From Monarcha castaneiventris obscurior (Eukaryota > Chordata > Aves > Passeriformes > Monarchidae), in NCBI GenBank assembly GCA_026261815.1, contig JAMPIT010000511.1:248001-312000 (forward strand): a stretch of 64,000 nt of DNA. The letters run 5' to 3'. Made by a program: the position numbers and the translations under genes. Of the stretch, positions 44,917 to 57,358 are shown piece after piece. Position 1 is the first letter of the stretch, and each line of letters starts with the position of its first letter. The notes below the pieces were generated by a model, which saw only the letters and a program-made list of their open reading frames with translations, searched no databases and had not been told where the DNA came from.

Positions 44917-45450
44917 AGTGGTTTGGGGTTGAAGGGACTTTAAATCCCATCCCATCCCATCCCATCCCATCCCATCCCATCCCATCCCATTCCATCCCAT
45001 CCCATCCCATCCCATTCCATTCCACCCCTGCCATGGCAGGGACCCCTCCCACTGTCCCAGGCTGCTCCAGCCTGGCCTTGGGCAGTGCCAGGGATCCAGG
45101 GGCAGCCCCAGCTGCTCTGGGAATTCCATCCCAGCCCCTGCCCTCCCTCCCAGGGAACAATTCCTGCCCAAGATCCCATCCAGCCCTGCCCTCTGGCAGT
45201 GGGAAGCCATTCCCTGGCTCCTGGCCCTGAATCCCTTGTCCCCAGTCCCTCTGCAGCTCTCCTGGAGCCCCTTCAGGCCCTGCCAGGGGCTCGGAGCTCT
45301 CCCTGGAGCCTTCTCCTCTGCAGCTGAGCACCCCCAGCTCTCCCAGCCTGGCTCCAGAGGGGCTCCAGAATCCTTGGAGCAGCTCCCTGGATTCCTCTGG
45401 ACTCTCTCCATCAGCTCCATGTCCTTTGGATGTTGGAATTCCCAGCTCTG
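44917..45450 (-). mobile_element. CR1 LINE fragment with (ATCCC)n array
   Basis: It starts with GTTTGGGGTTGAAGGGACTT, then an array of about 75 bp, then ACCCCTCCCACTGTCCCAGG, the segment around GGGAACAATTCCTGCCC, and the ORF2 C-terminus (GGAGCCTTCTCCTCTGCAGC, TGGATTCCTCTGGACTCTCT). The octamer tail is missing. One of the longest CR1 copies here. Confidence 0.95.
44944..45023 (-). repeat. (GGGAT)n array on the minus strand, about 16 units
   Basis: ATCCC units on the plus strand, with two or three ATTCC variants at the right side. It sits in the same CR1 position as the array at 20556. Confidence 0.97.
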
Positions 45451-45876
45451 CAGGTGGGAATCACCTGAGCAGGGCAGAGGGGCAGAATCCCCCCTCATCT
45501 GCTGCTCAGGATTCTATTGATGCAGCCCAGGATGATAAATGGGGAGCATGGATTGGAAAGGACAAATGGACACAGAAAGGTGGCAATGAAACCAGGCACT
45601 TCTGCAAGAGAAGCTCACTGAAACCACTGAAACCCAAAAGTTCTCAACCAAGGAAGATGTTTTTTTACAGAAACACTCATTTAATCCTTGGAGAAGTCTG
45701 CAACCAGAGGTAAATGATTTATTAATGATGAAAAAAGGAGAAATAACAATGGGTGTCTGTGGCACGATCTATGTATTCTTAAAAAATTGATGTCAAAGGG
45801 AGGTAAAGAGAAGGGGAGAAAAAGCAAGATTTGAGTCAAAAGCCAGAAATATGGCCAAGTTTTGAAAGTATCCCCA
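45451..45876. other. Unassigned single-copy stretch
   Basis: No recognised repeat or gene. Confidence 0.5.
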
Positions 45877-45877
45877 G

Positions 45878-45996
45878 AACATGGAATCATGGAATGGTTT
45901 GGGTTGGGAGGGACCTTAAAGCCCATCCAGGGCCACCCCTGCCATGGCAGGGACACCTCCCACTGTCCCAGGCTGCTCCAGCCTGGCCTTGGGAAG
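45878..45996 (-). mobile_element. CR1 LINE 3' end, short
   Basis: GGAATCATGGAATGGTTTGG, GGGAGGGACCTTAAAGCCCA and ACACCTCCCACTGTCCCAGG, truncated after CCTGGCCTTGGGAAG. Confidence 0.92.
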
Positions 45997-46865
45997 TTCT
46001 GCTCTTTATCTAATCGTTGTGAGGGTGTGGGGGCTCCTGTGGGAGTGAAGTGGGGAGAAAAATTCAGTCTTATAATAGGAACTTTCCTATCTGGGGAGGT
46101 GTGTGGGGAAATAGATTTATTTCCAGTAAGGAGCAGTGTTTATTTCTGCCCTTATGGGAATATTTACAGGGAGAGGTTGTAGGAGGAGTGTCCTTCAGAC
46201 CCCTTGCATGGTGTTCATACTCCTGTTGTCACTCTGCTCTGGTCTGAACCAAACAAAAAACCTAAACCAAAACAAACCCCAAAAAAACAAAACAAAGAAG
46301 CATTACTCATTTTCTAGGAATGACAGTGTCAGAAACAGGCCCCCAGCTCAGGACTTTTGGAAACACCAGTTTCCAAAATTTTTAATCAGATTTTAATCGG
46401 ATTTTTAATCAGCTGCATCATTTTATCCCTTGTCTCTCCACCATTCAATAAAAATCAAGGGAAAACTGCTCCTGAGCAAGTCCCTGTGGGCCCACTCAGC
46501 CAGGGGCTCTGGCACCCCCTGACTCACATTCTCCACTGCCCAGTGGCTCACTGGGAGAACTGGGAGGGAACGTGGGCAAACCCCTCCCCACACCCAGCAT
46601 CACTGCCTGGGAAAACGATGCTCTGGTCAGTGATTCAGCCCGGATCTGCAGTGCACACAAAGAGACAGTGATTCGTTATCAGGACAATTCCTTTGGTCTG
46701 CAGGCTGTGATTTCCCAGCCATACCTACAGCTGAGGAATGTGAGTTTTCACGCTGGGGTTTTTGTGGCAATGTTGTGTACGTCAAAAACATAAACAGGCA
46801 GTGGGGCAGGGGGAAAATGGGGATGAGAGCAGGATGAGGGATGGATTAGGAGAGGCAGGCAGAGT
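45997..46865. other. Unassigned single-copy stretch
   Basis: No recognised repeat. A-rich patch CAAAACAAACCCCAAAAAAA at about 46267. Confidence 0.5.
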
Positions 46866-47119
46866 GTCACAGAGTTATTAGAGTTGGAAAAGACCTCCAA
46901 GATCCTCATGTCCAACCTTCGACCAAACGCCCCAGTGTCACTAAAGCAAGTGCCAGTTGTCCCTTAGTAAATAATTTCTTCCTCGTATCTGACCTAAATC
47001 TACCTTCCTTCAGCTTAAAGCCATCCCTCCTTGTCCTGTCCCTGAATCCCTTGTCCCCAGTCCCTCTGCAGCTCTCCTGGAGCCCCTTTAGGCCCTGCCA
47101 GGGGCTCGGAGCTCTCCCT
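46866..47119 (-). mobile_element. CR1 LINE 3' fragment of an older subfamily
   Basis: GTCACAGAGTTATTAGAGTT, GACCTCCAAGATCCTCATGT, then GAATCCCTTGTCCCCAGTCC and GGGGCTCGGAGCTCTCCCTG in the ORF2 part. It ends abruptly where another CR1 body starts in mid-element. Confidence 0.88.
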
Positions 47120-47245
47120 GTGAGCATCGGTTCAGTTTTTGAACACTTCCAGGGCTGGTGACTCCACCACTGCCTGTTCCAGCTCTTAACCACTATTTCA
47201 GTGAATAAACTTCCCCTAAGATCCAACCTGACCCTCTCCTGGTGT
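47120..47245 (-). mobile_element. Second CR1 LINE fragment
   Basis: TTTTTGAACACTTCCAGGGC, GGTGACTCCACCACTGCCTG and GATCCAACCTGACCCTCTCC, the middle of a CR1 3' region without its own 3' end. The first element probably inserted into this one, or the two were fused by deletion. Confidence 0.82.
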
Positions 47246-48084
47246 GCCCAAAGGAGACCACCACAGTTGGTGAACAGGAGAATGTTCTCATTCTCGCTTT
47301 CTTGAGCGTAGTTTTTCTTTCAATTATTAAAATCTCCGTCCATTAAAATTAATTAATAATCATTTATATTATTAAAAATTCCTCCTGTTAAAGATTTCTT
47401 CATCCTATTTGCAGACCAGACTCTCATGCTGGAGGATTCCTCTCCTCTCCTGAGCAAGCACAGATGTGGCAGAGCCTGGTTCCAGCTCCCCTCCTGCAGC
47501 TGGAGCAGGATGGACCCTGGCACTCCCACCAGGTGAGGAGGCACTCGGGGGCTGCAGCCTGGGCAGGCTGGACCTCTGCCAGGCTGAACTGACTCCTTCA
47601 GGCACCTCTTGCTGAGCTGCCAAGGAAAACGTTGGTGAGAGAGAGGCAGCTGAGTCCAGGAGGGAGCCTCGCCTGCAAGCACAGCTCCTCGGGGAGCAGG
47701 TTTGGGATGTCTTAGAGAGGAACAACTCCCGCAGAGAGCAGGCAGAGGCAGCTCCGGGCACACAGGAGTTACTCCAGGAGCACCCAGCGGCTCCTCTCAG
47801 CATCCTGCTGCCGAGGGGTGGCTGTGCCAGGAGGCTGCTGGAATGGGCGTTAGTGCCCAGGAATGCTGGCTGGGGTAGCCAGGAGGGAAGGTGCAGCAGC
47901 ATGAGTTCACAGGGAAGGTATGATGAAGTCACCCAGCTTTATGAGAGATGAGCAAGGGCCTGAGCTCTGAGTCAGGGCTGCAAACGCACCTGAGCACAGG
48001 CAGAGACCGAGGCACGGCCCTGGACCTCCGATTCCTGCACAGAACTGCCCAAGAGAAAGAGAAAATGAAGCTTGAGAGGCAACT
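47246..48084. other. Single-copy stretch; 175-codon minus-strand ORF unsupported
   Basis: AT-rich until about 47400, then GC-rich. The minus-strand ORF 47405-47932 is rich in Ser, Ala and Leu and overlaps another open frame (47353-47763). No domain is recognised, and it runs toward a CR1 boundary. Confidence 0.4.
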
Positions 48085-48500
48085 GAGCTGGAGGGACACG
48101 AGGATGGGGACGGGTCTGGACCAGCTGAGGGCACTTGGTGTGTCCAGCTGGAGCAGAGGGCACTGAGGGCAGAGCTCTGGGATCTGCAGCTCCTCCCGAG
48201 GGGCAGCTCCGATCTCTGCTCCTGGCACAGGGACAGCACCCAGGGAACGGCTGGAGCTGGGCCAGGGCAGGCTCAGGCTGGAGATGAGGGAAAGGTTCTT
48301 CCCCCAGAGGGTGCTGGGCACTGCCCAGGCTCCCCAGGGAATGGGCACGGCCCCGAGGCTGCCAGAGCTCCAGGAGCGTTTGGGCAGCGCTGCCAGGGAT
48401 GCCCAGGCTGGGATTTGGGGTGTCTGGGCAGGGCCTGGGGCTGGAATCCCTGATCCCTGTGGGTCCCTTCCAGCTCAGGATGTTCTATGGCTCCAAGATC
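48085..48500 (+). mobile_element. CR1 LINE 3' fragment with ORF2 C-terminus
   Basis: The ORF2 tail reads [20 protein letters not shown], followed by a 3' UTR with GGGATTTGGGGTGTCTGGGC and TTCCAGCTCAGGATGTTCTA. Its sequence from about 48230 to 48460 is nearly identical to that at 55885-56095, implying a young subfamily. Confidence 0.94.
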
Positions 48501-51500
48501 CTGAGCTCAGATCCCAAGACCAAGCCCAGCTACAAGGGGCCAAGAGCTTAGAGGAAACCTCTGAGCTCAGCCTGACGTTCACAGGGCCTCCAGGCTCACT
48601 GCTGGCTCCCTGCTTTAGCAACCACGTGGAGAATGAAAAGGGTTTCAGAGTCCCTCAGTAACCCTCGGGGTGGCTCCCCAATGACCCCATGGCCCGGGCT
48701 GTCCTCGTTTCCTCTCCTGGAGGTACAACACTGCCTCGGGAGCTGTGCTGCTGCCACGCTGCCACAGCCGCTTGTGTGTAGTGATCACCCAGCCAGGTGT
48801 GGACACTTCCCATCCTTTCTTACAAGAATCTCAGCCTCCTCCAGCCCACAGCTTGAAATGCAGGGCAGGTAACGTGCTGTGGGCCCAGCTGTGTTTGGGG
48901 TTTAGGTGCTGGCAAATCCAGTGTGCTCATAATCCTGTGGTTATGTGTCACGGCGGGGGAGCCTCTGGGCAGCACGTGGGGAAACGGTTACTGAACGTAA
49001 AACTAAGATTAGGAGGTTTTTGTTTCCACAAAAGAGTCCTGCTCACCCAGAAGAAACAGGATCACCTGGGACACGCCATGGTCCTTTGTGTTTGAGTGTG
49101 AAAGCAAGGGATTTCTGGCAATGGTTGATCAGCCTCACTGTTCACTCCTTTGCAGTGATTCCTAACTTTGATTTTGACCTCCAGCCACTGGAAATTTGAA
49201 TTGCGCACTCGTCCACTCTAACGCATCACCAACCACCCCAGTCAACCTTAAAAAGACCAAGATTTGGGGGTTGCTGGCAGCTGAACGTCCTCAGATGGGA
49301 GATGGCACTGGAAAATGCCTCAGAGTTACTTGAAAAATAAACCTTTCGAAGCTCTGCCCCAGCAGCATTGATTTGAAACAACTGATGCTGGTTGCAGTTC
49401 CAGAGACCCATGACATAAGAACTTAATAGCCTTGGGATGCCTCCAGCATTGTTGGGCAACTGGTTCAGCAGAATCATAAAAAATGGTGTCTGATGACGTG
49501 GGAGAACCTCGGCATGAGAGCCTGGCCATGCTCACCCTTGGCAGAGGCAATTCCCTACGGGGCTCTGGGGCAGAGAAAAGATCCTGTGGGAAAGCCTCTC
49601 CAAAGACCTGAAGGTCCAGGGAAATTGTGGAGCGGAGCGTGTGTAAAAGGTGGAAAAAGATCTTTGGAGAAGCAACAGGAAAAGTAAAAAAGGAGGGGAG
49701 CAGCCCACTGGAAACAGGCTGGGTAGCACAGCAAGACCTGGGGGCTGTCGCTGGTTTGTTGATATTATTTTTCCTGGGGTGATCTCAGAGTGGGACAAAT
49801 CGGAGCCTCCCTGCTGGGGGTGACCCTGTGCCTGCCCCTCCCTGCCCTCTTGCTGTCATGGATTTTCCAGCAGCACCGGTGCCCCCGGGGCAGCTGAAAA
49901 CAGAGAGGCCAATGAAGTTACATAACCACGTTGGATGGGCCGTGGTCAGCAGAGGCTTCTGGGGACATCTCCAAAGGCATCCAAGGCACGTGGGACTAAA
50001 TCCAAGGCTGGGTGATGAAATGGGAAGCTCTGTGGGCACGGAGATGGCACCTGTCCCTTCTGTGCCACTTCCCTCCAGGATTCAGGGCTCTTTTTAAGGT
50101 GTGAGATGATAAAAATGTTATTTTTGTAGGACTTGAGGCATCAGCTGAAGTCACCTGAGACGCAGCAGGGGCTGGGAGAGTCTCCAAAATCATGGGGCCA
50201 CAGCGGGAGCTGCTGAAGGAGCAGAGATGTCCCTGTGTCTCTCTTGTGGCTGTTGATGGCTCAGGAGAGGGTTCGTGGTTTGCCCTTTGCTCTGCCATGA
50301 GCAGGGAGGGAGGAGGAAGGTCCCTTGTCCCACAGGAGAGGGTATATCCCCTCTCCAGAAATGGTGGCAGGATAGAGGAAAAATCCTCTTTTCTTGCACA
50401 TTCAGAGCAAAGATGAAGTCAGGAGACACAGAATCCCTTCCTCTCCTTCATCTGGGATCTCCTCTCTCCAAAGTGTGACAGTGTGGGACTTCTTTAGCCA
50501 CAAGGAGCAGGCCCCAGGGCCAAGGAATGGGCCCTGAGGCCTCTTGGTGGAGGAGAGAAAGCAGAGAAACCCAGGATGAGCCCCAGCTGCTGCTTGAGAT
50601 GTGACCTCAAGGAGCAACTTCTGGAGTTGTGGCTCATCTGTAGAGCAGAAAATGTTTGTGGGGGAGATGCTGTGGGATGGGACCTGCTGGAAGCCTCGTG
50701 ACCCTCCCTGGGCTCCACAGAGAGAGAAGGTGGCCAGTCGGGTGTTCTGCTCTGTCTCAGGGGCACTCAGGGATGAAAGATTCCCTGGATTTTCCTTTGC
50801 AGCTCCAGCTCCCAGCAGCCAGTGCATCCAGGTGTCTCCTGGAGGTGGGATGATGTCCCAGGAACCTCAGTGAGATTTGGGAAAAACAAGAGTGAGCAGA
50901 GTGTCCCCTCTGATCCAGCTCTGGCAGCACAAAGCTCGGGTGCCTTGGAGAGAGGGACAATTTCCAAAGACAACCCAGAGTCCTTCAGAACCTGCTCTGG
51001 GTGAAAGCATCCCACAAAATTTCATGGACAGTCACCTCCTTTCTTTACCTTTCTCTCTTCCCCAGTGTTCCAAAGAGATTTCCAGCTCCATTCCAGACTT
51101 TAAGAAGAAGGAAAGAGAATCTCATCTGTAAACTCTGGATGTCTGCAGCCTCCACGAGCAGGACTGAACCCATCCTGACCCAAGTTTCTGGGAGGTTTTC
51201 CCCCCTCCAGGTCCCAGGGACTCTTTGCTTTCATACGACACTGCCCTCTCATGGAACAGCACGGATTCGCCATGCCCGAATTCCCCTCCGGGAGGGCAGC
51301 AGGGATGGGGGGGATTCACCTCTGGTCAGGGTGGGGAGGTTGTTTTGGACGTGGAGGGTCCTTGCCCCGATGCCACCAAGGGAGGTGCCCCTGCAGCAGG
51401 GGCTCCGTGTCTTTGCCACGATTCCTTCACCTGATTTTTTGTTCTGGGAAAAAGGAGACAGGACAAGGATGGGACATTCCACTGGGACATGCCAAGGGCT

Positions 51501-53218
51501 GATCCCAGGGGAGAAAGGTGGAAAAAATAAAGGAGGAAGGGCAGTATCCTGGAAAACAGAGGGGAAGGCTACCAGAGGGGTGGCTAATTCACCAGGCTGG
51601 AAGTTTCTGGGAACTGCAAGCATGTTAGATCTCCTTTTCCAAAAGAAATATTCCTGTGGCAGGAAATTCTTGAGCATGGAGATGGCCAGAGACAGCAGGG
51701 AAGAGGATGAGATGTAAAGCCTGAGCAGGACATGGGGCTGGAGGCACCCTAAGGCCCCTTCCCATTATTTTATTATTAATTATCCCACATTGCCATGAAC
51801 TGTGCCCACAGTCCCTGCACTGCAGGCCTGGGATCAGCTGTGGTGGGCTTGCAGAGCTGCTGGTGTGACAATTTCCTCTGGGCACAAACTGTTTTCTGAT
51901 GTCTGAGAAAGTTTGAGGCTCTGCTGGGCCAGGTGGACACTTGGACACTTGAGGGACAGCAAGAGCAGGAGGGACAGTGGGTGAAAGAATTTGGTTTGCA
52001 GGTCCCAGCTGATGGATAATTCACTCTTGTTCAGGATCTTTCCTCTTGCTAAGGCAGGACAGAGGAGACCTGGCAGGAGAAAGGGGAGAAATGAAAGATT
52101 CTTCCACTCAGGGCTGGTCAGGAGTTTTCCTTTCAATGGGAAGTGTTCAAGAAGCTCTGGAAACTTTTGGAGCTGGCAGCACAGCAGCCCCTGCTCTCCC
52201 AGCCAAGCTCTCAGCTGTGCTTGCTGTAGGAGAGGGATATCAGCTGCTCCCAGCACAGGTTGGATTCCAGGCTCTCAGGCCCCTCTCCCGCTGGGGTTGG
52301 AGTTTTCATTGATGTGATGGGAAAGCTTTTCCCCTTCAGATGCCTTTTGAATGCCTCCTGTCTCATTCCATCACGGAGGCACAGGAATGAGGGATGGAAA
52401 GCACCTCACGAGGTCACGAGGCTCTGCCTGTGCTCATCAAGGCCACAGAGCAAGGCGGCTCCAGGACATTCCTGTCGTGTTTCATGCACTGGCCACAAGT
52501 CCTGAGCCTGCAGTCAAATAAAACCATTCATTCAGGCACTACTCCAAGGGTCTTCCCCTCCCATCTGAGTCTTCATTTCCAGAGAATCATTAAGACTTCT
52601 GTCATGAGGAGCTGGTTCCCCTTTCTGATTTCAGAGCTGGTGATGACGCAGCCAGAGCTCTCCTGGGCTGCCCCTGCCCTGCTCCCCCTGTCCCTGTCAC
52701 TGCCCCAGGCATTCCCACTTCTGCTCAGAGGCCAGCTGGGCTTGGAGCCGTTCACATTCTGCCCACCCCTCATTCTGCCTCTCCTGGACATCCCCCTTCC
52801 CATCAGCTCTGCTGGCCCACAAATGTCTCCCCTCAGAGAAATCCTCCCTCGTGCCCTGTTCTCCAGCACCACTTTAATAAAATAAAATGGAGTTTTGCAC
52901 TCCTAAAAGCTGAGAGCACACGAGGCTGCCTGGATTGATGTCCCGTCGAGGCCGTGTGCTGCCTGGAACACGAGATTCCCGACTGGAGCACAGGAAATAG
53001 GGAACTTTGGCAGGGAGAGTCACAAACGCCTGTATGGGAGCACGCTCCAGGTTCGATGTCATAGACAAAGCTTTCTAAAATGCCTTTTATTTCCATCCCT
53101 GTGGCACAGCAGGACAATGGGTGGCTCCTTTCTCACCTTGTGTGAGTTTCTCACCCCACAGGAACCTCTGGGAACCTCCCATGCTCCAGCACAGTTTCAG
53201 TGAGGGCACTGAAATCAG
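48501..53218. other. Longest stretch without a recognised repeat
   Basis: About 4.7 kb lacks CR1, LTR and tandem arrays. ORFs of up to 238 codons (51001-51717 on the plus strand) lie here, but the opposite strand is also open at 51249-51677 and no domain, signal peptide or membrane segment is recognisable. Of all the window, this region is the most likely to contain undetected exons. Confidence 0.45.
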
Positions 53219-53227
53219 TGTAAGCAC

Positions 53228-53332
53228 TGACACTGGGCAGGGTTGTTGGGGTGCCCATGCAGGGCCAGGGGTTGGACTGGGTGATCCTTGGGGGTCCCTT
53301 CCAGCTCAGGATATTCTGTGATTCCATGAAAC
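53228..53332 (+). mobile_element. CR1 LINE 3' end
   Basis: GGCAGGGTTGTTGGGGTGCC, then GACTGGGTGATCCTTGGGGG, TTCCAGCTCAGGATATTCTG and TGATTCCATGAAAC. A plus-strand 3' terminus of about 100 bp. Confidence 0.88.
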
Positions 53333-53635
53333 TTCATCAGTGCCAGGAGGAGCACGGAAATCCTGAAGGTCACAGCACCAGGTCGAAGGTTGTCACAGCA
53401 CCAGAGCAGAAGCTGCCACTGCTCTGTGCAAGCAGAGTGGAAGTGCTCATTCTCAGCTGACCAAAAGTACTTCATGCTCCATTTGGACCTTCTGGAAGCT
53501 CTTCTACCCCCAATTCCCAGAGGAAACCTCATTTCTGGCCCTGGAGCCCCCATCAGAGCTGCAACCACAGGGGGGTCTCCTGGGCCTGACAGTGCAGAGG
53601 CTCCAGGTGATAAGAATTTCTCGTCTGGGAAGTTG

Positions 53636-53862
53636 CTGCCCAGAGCAGCTGTGGCTGCCCCTGGATCCCTGGCAGTGCCCAAGGCCAGGCTGGATGGGGC
53701 TTGGAGCAGCCTGGGGCAGTGGAAGGTGTCCCTGCCATGGCAGGGGTGGGATGGGATGGGATGGGATGGGATGGGATGGGATGGGATGGGATGGGATGGG
53801 ATGGGATGGTTGTTCAGGTCTCTTCCAACCTGAAGCCCTCTGTGATTCCGTGACTCTGTGAG
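53636..53862 (+). mobile_element. CR1 LINE 3' fragment with (GGGAT)12
   Basis: TGCCCAGAGCAGCTGTGGCT, GTGTCCCTGCCATGGCAGGG, the array, then GTTGTTCAGGTCTCTTCCAA and the octamers GTGATTCCGTGACTCTGTGA. Confidence 0.94.
53748..53807 (+). repeat. (GGGAT)12 pentanucleotide array
   Basis: Perfect units at the same CR1 position as the arrays at 20556, 44944 and 57842. Confidence 0.98.
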
Positions 53863-55865
53863 GGAGCTCCTGTACACCAGGCACGGGTCAGGCTGTGAGC
53901 ACCTCATTCAACTTTCAGGGAGAAAGAAATAAAAAGAAGATTAAAACCTACCAATAACTCCATCCAAAATTTCTCTTGTGCATTTGCCCAGTGAACAGAG
54001 CCAGGACAGTCCCAGTGACAGCTCTGCGGTGTGAGCACACAGAATCATTAATTCTGGGTTTTGCCCTATGATTACAAACGTGAGCAGTGCCAGGACACAC
54101 AGTTGAAGTCCTCTCTCCCACTCTGAGAGGAACAGAGACCTGGAGGGCTCGTCTATAAGGGAATCCCTCAAAGTTGTGTTCCAAACACTGCCGGTTGTTT
54201 GGAATTCTGCCCTTGCAGCCAGTGGAGCATCACTGAAACTACAAACACGAGTGAAACCCAGTGCAAACCCAAACCAGTTCTGTGCGTTCTGTCCCAGTGC
54301 TGGGCTGGTTTCTCTGTTTTCCTTTCATCTGGGATTCTGGGTCTGAAAGAATTTCATTTTCAGCTCTCCATGGGCAAAGGGGGTGCGTGGGAAGCAGGTG
54401 TCCTCCATGGGCTGCTTGTCTGGCTCCTGTCCCCCTGTGGTTGGGGGGTTGGATGGAAACCGTGGATGTGGTACCACTGTGGGGCAGAGCTGTGGGGCTG
54501 AGCAGGAGCAGGGGTCCCTGGGTGCAGAATGTGGCTGGAAGGTTGTGTTTGGGCAGATATTCATTCTTATCTCTCAAACCTCTCTGCCTGGCCTGAGCAC
54601 CAGCACCATCCCTGCCCTTTCCCTGCCAATCACCTGTGCCAGAGCCAACGTGGTGAGTCTGGCACCAGCCCATGGACCTCAGAGTGAGCAAAATCCCCTT
54701 TTGGGAGAGCTGGACGAACCCTGGGCCTCTCAGAAACGAATCCCAGCCGGGTGTTGGGCAGGACCCTGCCTTGGGGAACAGCTGAGTGGCCCCATGAGGT
54801 AATTCCACCAGGGAGCTCAAAGGTAAGGCCATAAAGGGAACCTTTGGCCGAGCCCAGAGGACCCAAGAGCCAAATCCTCCGGGAGCACAGACAGACAGGA
54901 AGGGCTCAGTGCAGCTGTAAAGTCCCTTCTGGAGAGGACATTCAAAGAAAGCATCTGGAAGATCAAAGCCAGAGCCATAAAAGGCAAACTCTGTCCCAGT
55001 GCTGCAGCCTTGGCCAGGTGCAGACAGAGGGAACGCTCAGGGTGAGAGATGTCAAGGAGAGAATAAGTTAATTAATATGAACTCACCATCTGCACCGCTC
55101 CTGCGCCCTCAGAGGAGCCCTCTCAGGCAGAGGAAGGCTCTGTGCACACTCAGGACCACACAGGGATGCCCTGAATTCCTGGTGTGTCCTCCACACGGAG
55201 ATTCTCCCTGCCCACCTTGTCCCACCTCAGCTGGGCAGCTCCAAGCTTGTTCCCTTTGCACTCTGAGGGAAAATCTGGGATTCTGCTGCAGGGCTGTCCC
55301 ACCCTGGGCTGTCCAGATGCAGGACCAGGTGCCTTTCTGAGCACCTTGTGTGATGCAACACCCGCCAGGGCAGGACTCTGCCCGCTGTGCTCCTCAGAGA
55401 ATGCTCTGAGCAGCTCCCAGCACCATTTTGGATGCTACACGTGTGAATGAGTGACTAAAAATACCGATCTATTCAAATGTGAGATGGTGTCAGATGGCAC
55501 CTCCAACTGGTATCTCAAAATCCGAAGCCAACAGTGCTGAAAGAGACGGGTTTGCCATCAGGAGAGAAGGGACTGGAGTCTGCTGCCTCAACTCCCACAG
55601 AGCCCAGGAAAGGCAAAAAACCACTTGAAAATACCTTTCCAAAAAGAGTCCTGCCTGTAGATGCAGCTCCTTGTTTTCCAAGGCTGTCCTGAAGCACAGA
55701 CATGCTGCATGTTGTTTTCGAGATGCAAATTGCATTTCGCTTCCAGTGTCATTTGAATACATAAATACTGCTGAAGAAAACACACAAAATGTTGTTTTTA
55801 AGGGTGTCTCAAATAACCAGGGTGTGAGGTTGAGCACGTTTGAACATGGATGTGCCACACGAGGT
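53863..55865. other. Single-copy stretch without supported gene
   Basis: About 2 kb with no recognised repeat. A 197-codon minus ORF (54239-54832) overlaps plus-strand ORFs of 111 and 139 codons. No domain is recognised in any. Confidence 0.5.
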
Positions 55866-55867
55866 GC

Positions 55868-56155
55868 TGGGACAGGGACAGGGACAGCACCCAGGGAACG
55901 GCTGGAGCTGGGCCAGGGCAGGCTCAGGCTGGAGATGAGGGAAAGGTTCTTCCCCCAGAGGGTGCTGGGCACTGCCCAGGCTCCCCAGGGAATGGGCACG
56001 GCCCCGAGGCTGCCAGAGCTCCAGGAGCGTTTGGGCAGCGCTGCCAGGGATGCCCAGGCTGGGATTTGGGGTGTCTGGGCAGGGCCTGGGGCTGGATCCA
56101 TGATCCCTGTGGGTCCTTTCCAGCTCAGGACATTCTGTGATTCTGTGATTCTACA
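55868..56155 (+). mobile_element. CR1 LINE 3' fragment with ORF2 C-terminus
   Basis: Same subfamily and almost the same sequence as at 48230-48500. It ends TTCCAGCTCAGGACATTCTG with octamers TGATTCTGTGATTCTAC. The upstream breakpoint is at GGGACAGGGACAGGGACAGC. Confidence 0.95.
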
Positions 56156-57192
56156 AATGCCCCACCCACAGCTCACCCTGGGCACACAGACCCCCACAGG
56201 GAGTCATTAATTCATTAATTACACCTCTGGGGTGAGGTTTACTGAGAGCTGAGGCACCAGAGGAGAGATTCGCACATACCCAGGGACTTGTGCTTGGTAA
56301 CCCCTTTGTCGCCTGTTCCATTTGCTGGGACAAAGCTTTCCCCATGCCTGGCTGCCACGTTGTCTTCCTGTGAGTGCCCAACACCCCCAGTGATGCCAGG
56401 GGCAGTGCTGGGCACGGCGCTTCCTCACCAGGACCTGCCCCAGGGTGACACCTGCAGAGTCTGGCAGATCCTTGAGTAGGAACACCTGGAACGACCCCCA
56501 ATTATGGAAAGCTGAGGCTGCTGTGGATTCCTGACTTCCCATGGATGGCACGGGGCGTTTGGGTGCCTCAGAGCGGTGCCCAGGGACCTGCTCTGAACTC
56601 AAGCTGCCCAGACCTCGCATCTGGGCACATTTGAGTTGTTGGCAGTGAAGGTGTCACCATCCCTGCCCTGGGGTTTCTGTGCGCCCCGTGCACACCCACG
56701 GTGAGGAAGAGGAGCAGGAATGTGGGGAACAGCCCTCGGGGTGCCTTTCCCTCAGCAGGAGGGGCTGAGGTTCCTCAGCAGATAAGATTGTGCTCCCTGG
56801 CAGCCGCCGCCGTGGCTGCTCTGCCCGGCGTTCCCACCCCGATAACAGCCCCTGCCCTTTGGCTCCTCATTCCCTTCATTTTCACTGGCAAAAGGAGCTG
56901 TTGTTCTTCCTTCCCCACCCAAGGAGGGTGCTGAGGGCTCTGCTCTCCTGAGCCCCAGTGCCCTGAGCTCTGCTGATGCCCAGATAGGACAGGGATCTCC
57001 ATCCGTGTCCCCATATGGGCTCCCATCCCAGGGGCTCTGGTTTTTCAACCCTTTCCTCTCCTTCAGGGAGAAGTGGAGCTCAGTTCTGTGTCCAAAAAAT
57101 GGCATTGGAGGTGAAACATTGAATTATTTCACTGGCAAATACTGGGTAAAGTATTTCAATAACTAAAGGCTGCTCCACCAGGCTGGGTGCAC
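56156..57192. other. Single-copy stretch
   Basis: No recognised repeat. Around 56780-56850 two GATA motifs (GCAGATAAGATT and CCCGATAACA) flank a CpG-rich GCCGCCGCCGTGG. There is no supported gene. Confidence 0.45.
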
Positions 57193-57358
57193 CATGGAAT
57201 CACAGAATCCCAGACTGGTTTGGGTTGGGAAGGATCTTAAAGCCCATCCAGTGCCACCCCTGCCATGGCAGGGACACCTCCCACTGTCCCAGGCTGCTCC
57301 AAGCCCTGTCCAGCCTGGCCTTGGGCACTGCCAGGGATCCAGGGGCAGCCACAGCTCC
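57193..57358 (-). mobile_element. CR1 LINE 3' end
   Basis: GAATCACAGAATCCCAGACT, GTTTGGGTTGGGAAGGATCT and ACACCTCCCACTGTCCCAGG, truncated after CAGGGGCAGCCACAGCT. Confidence 0.94.
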
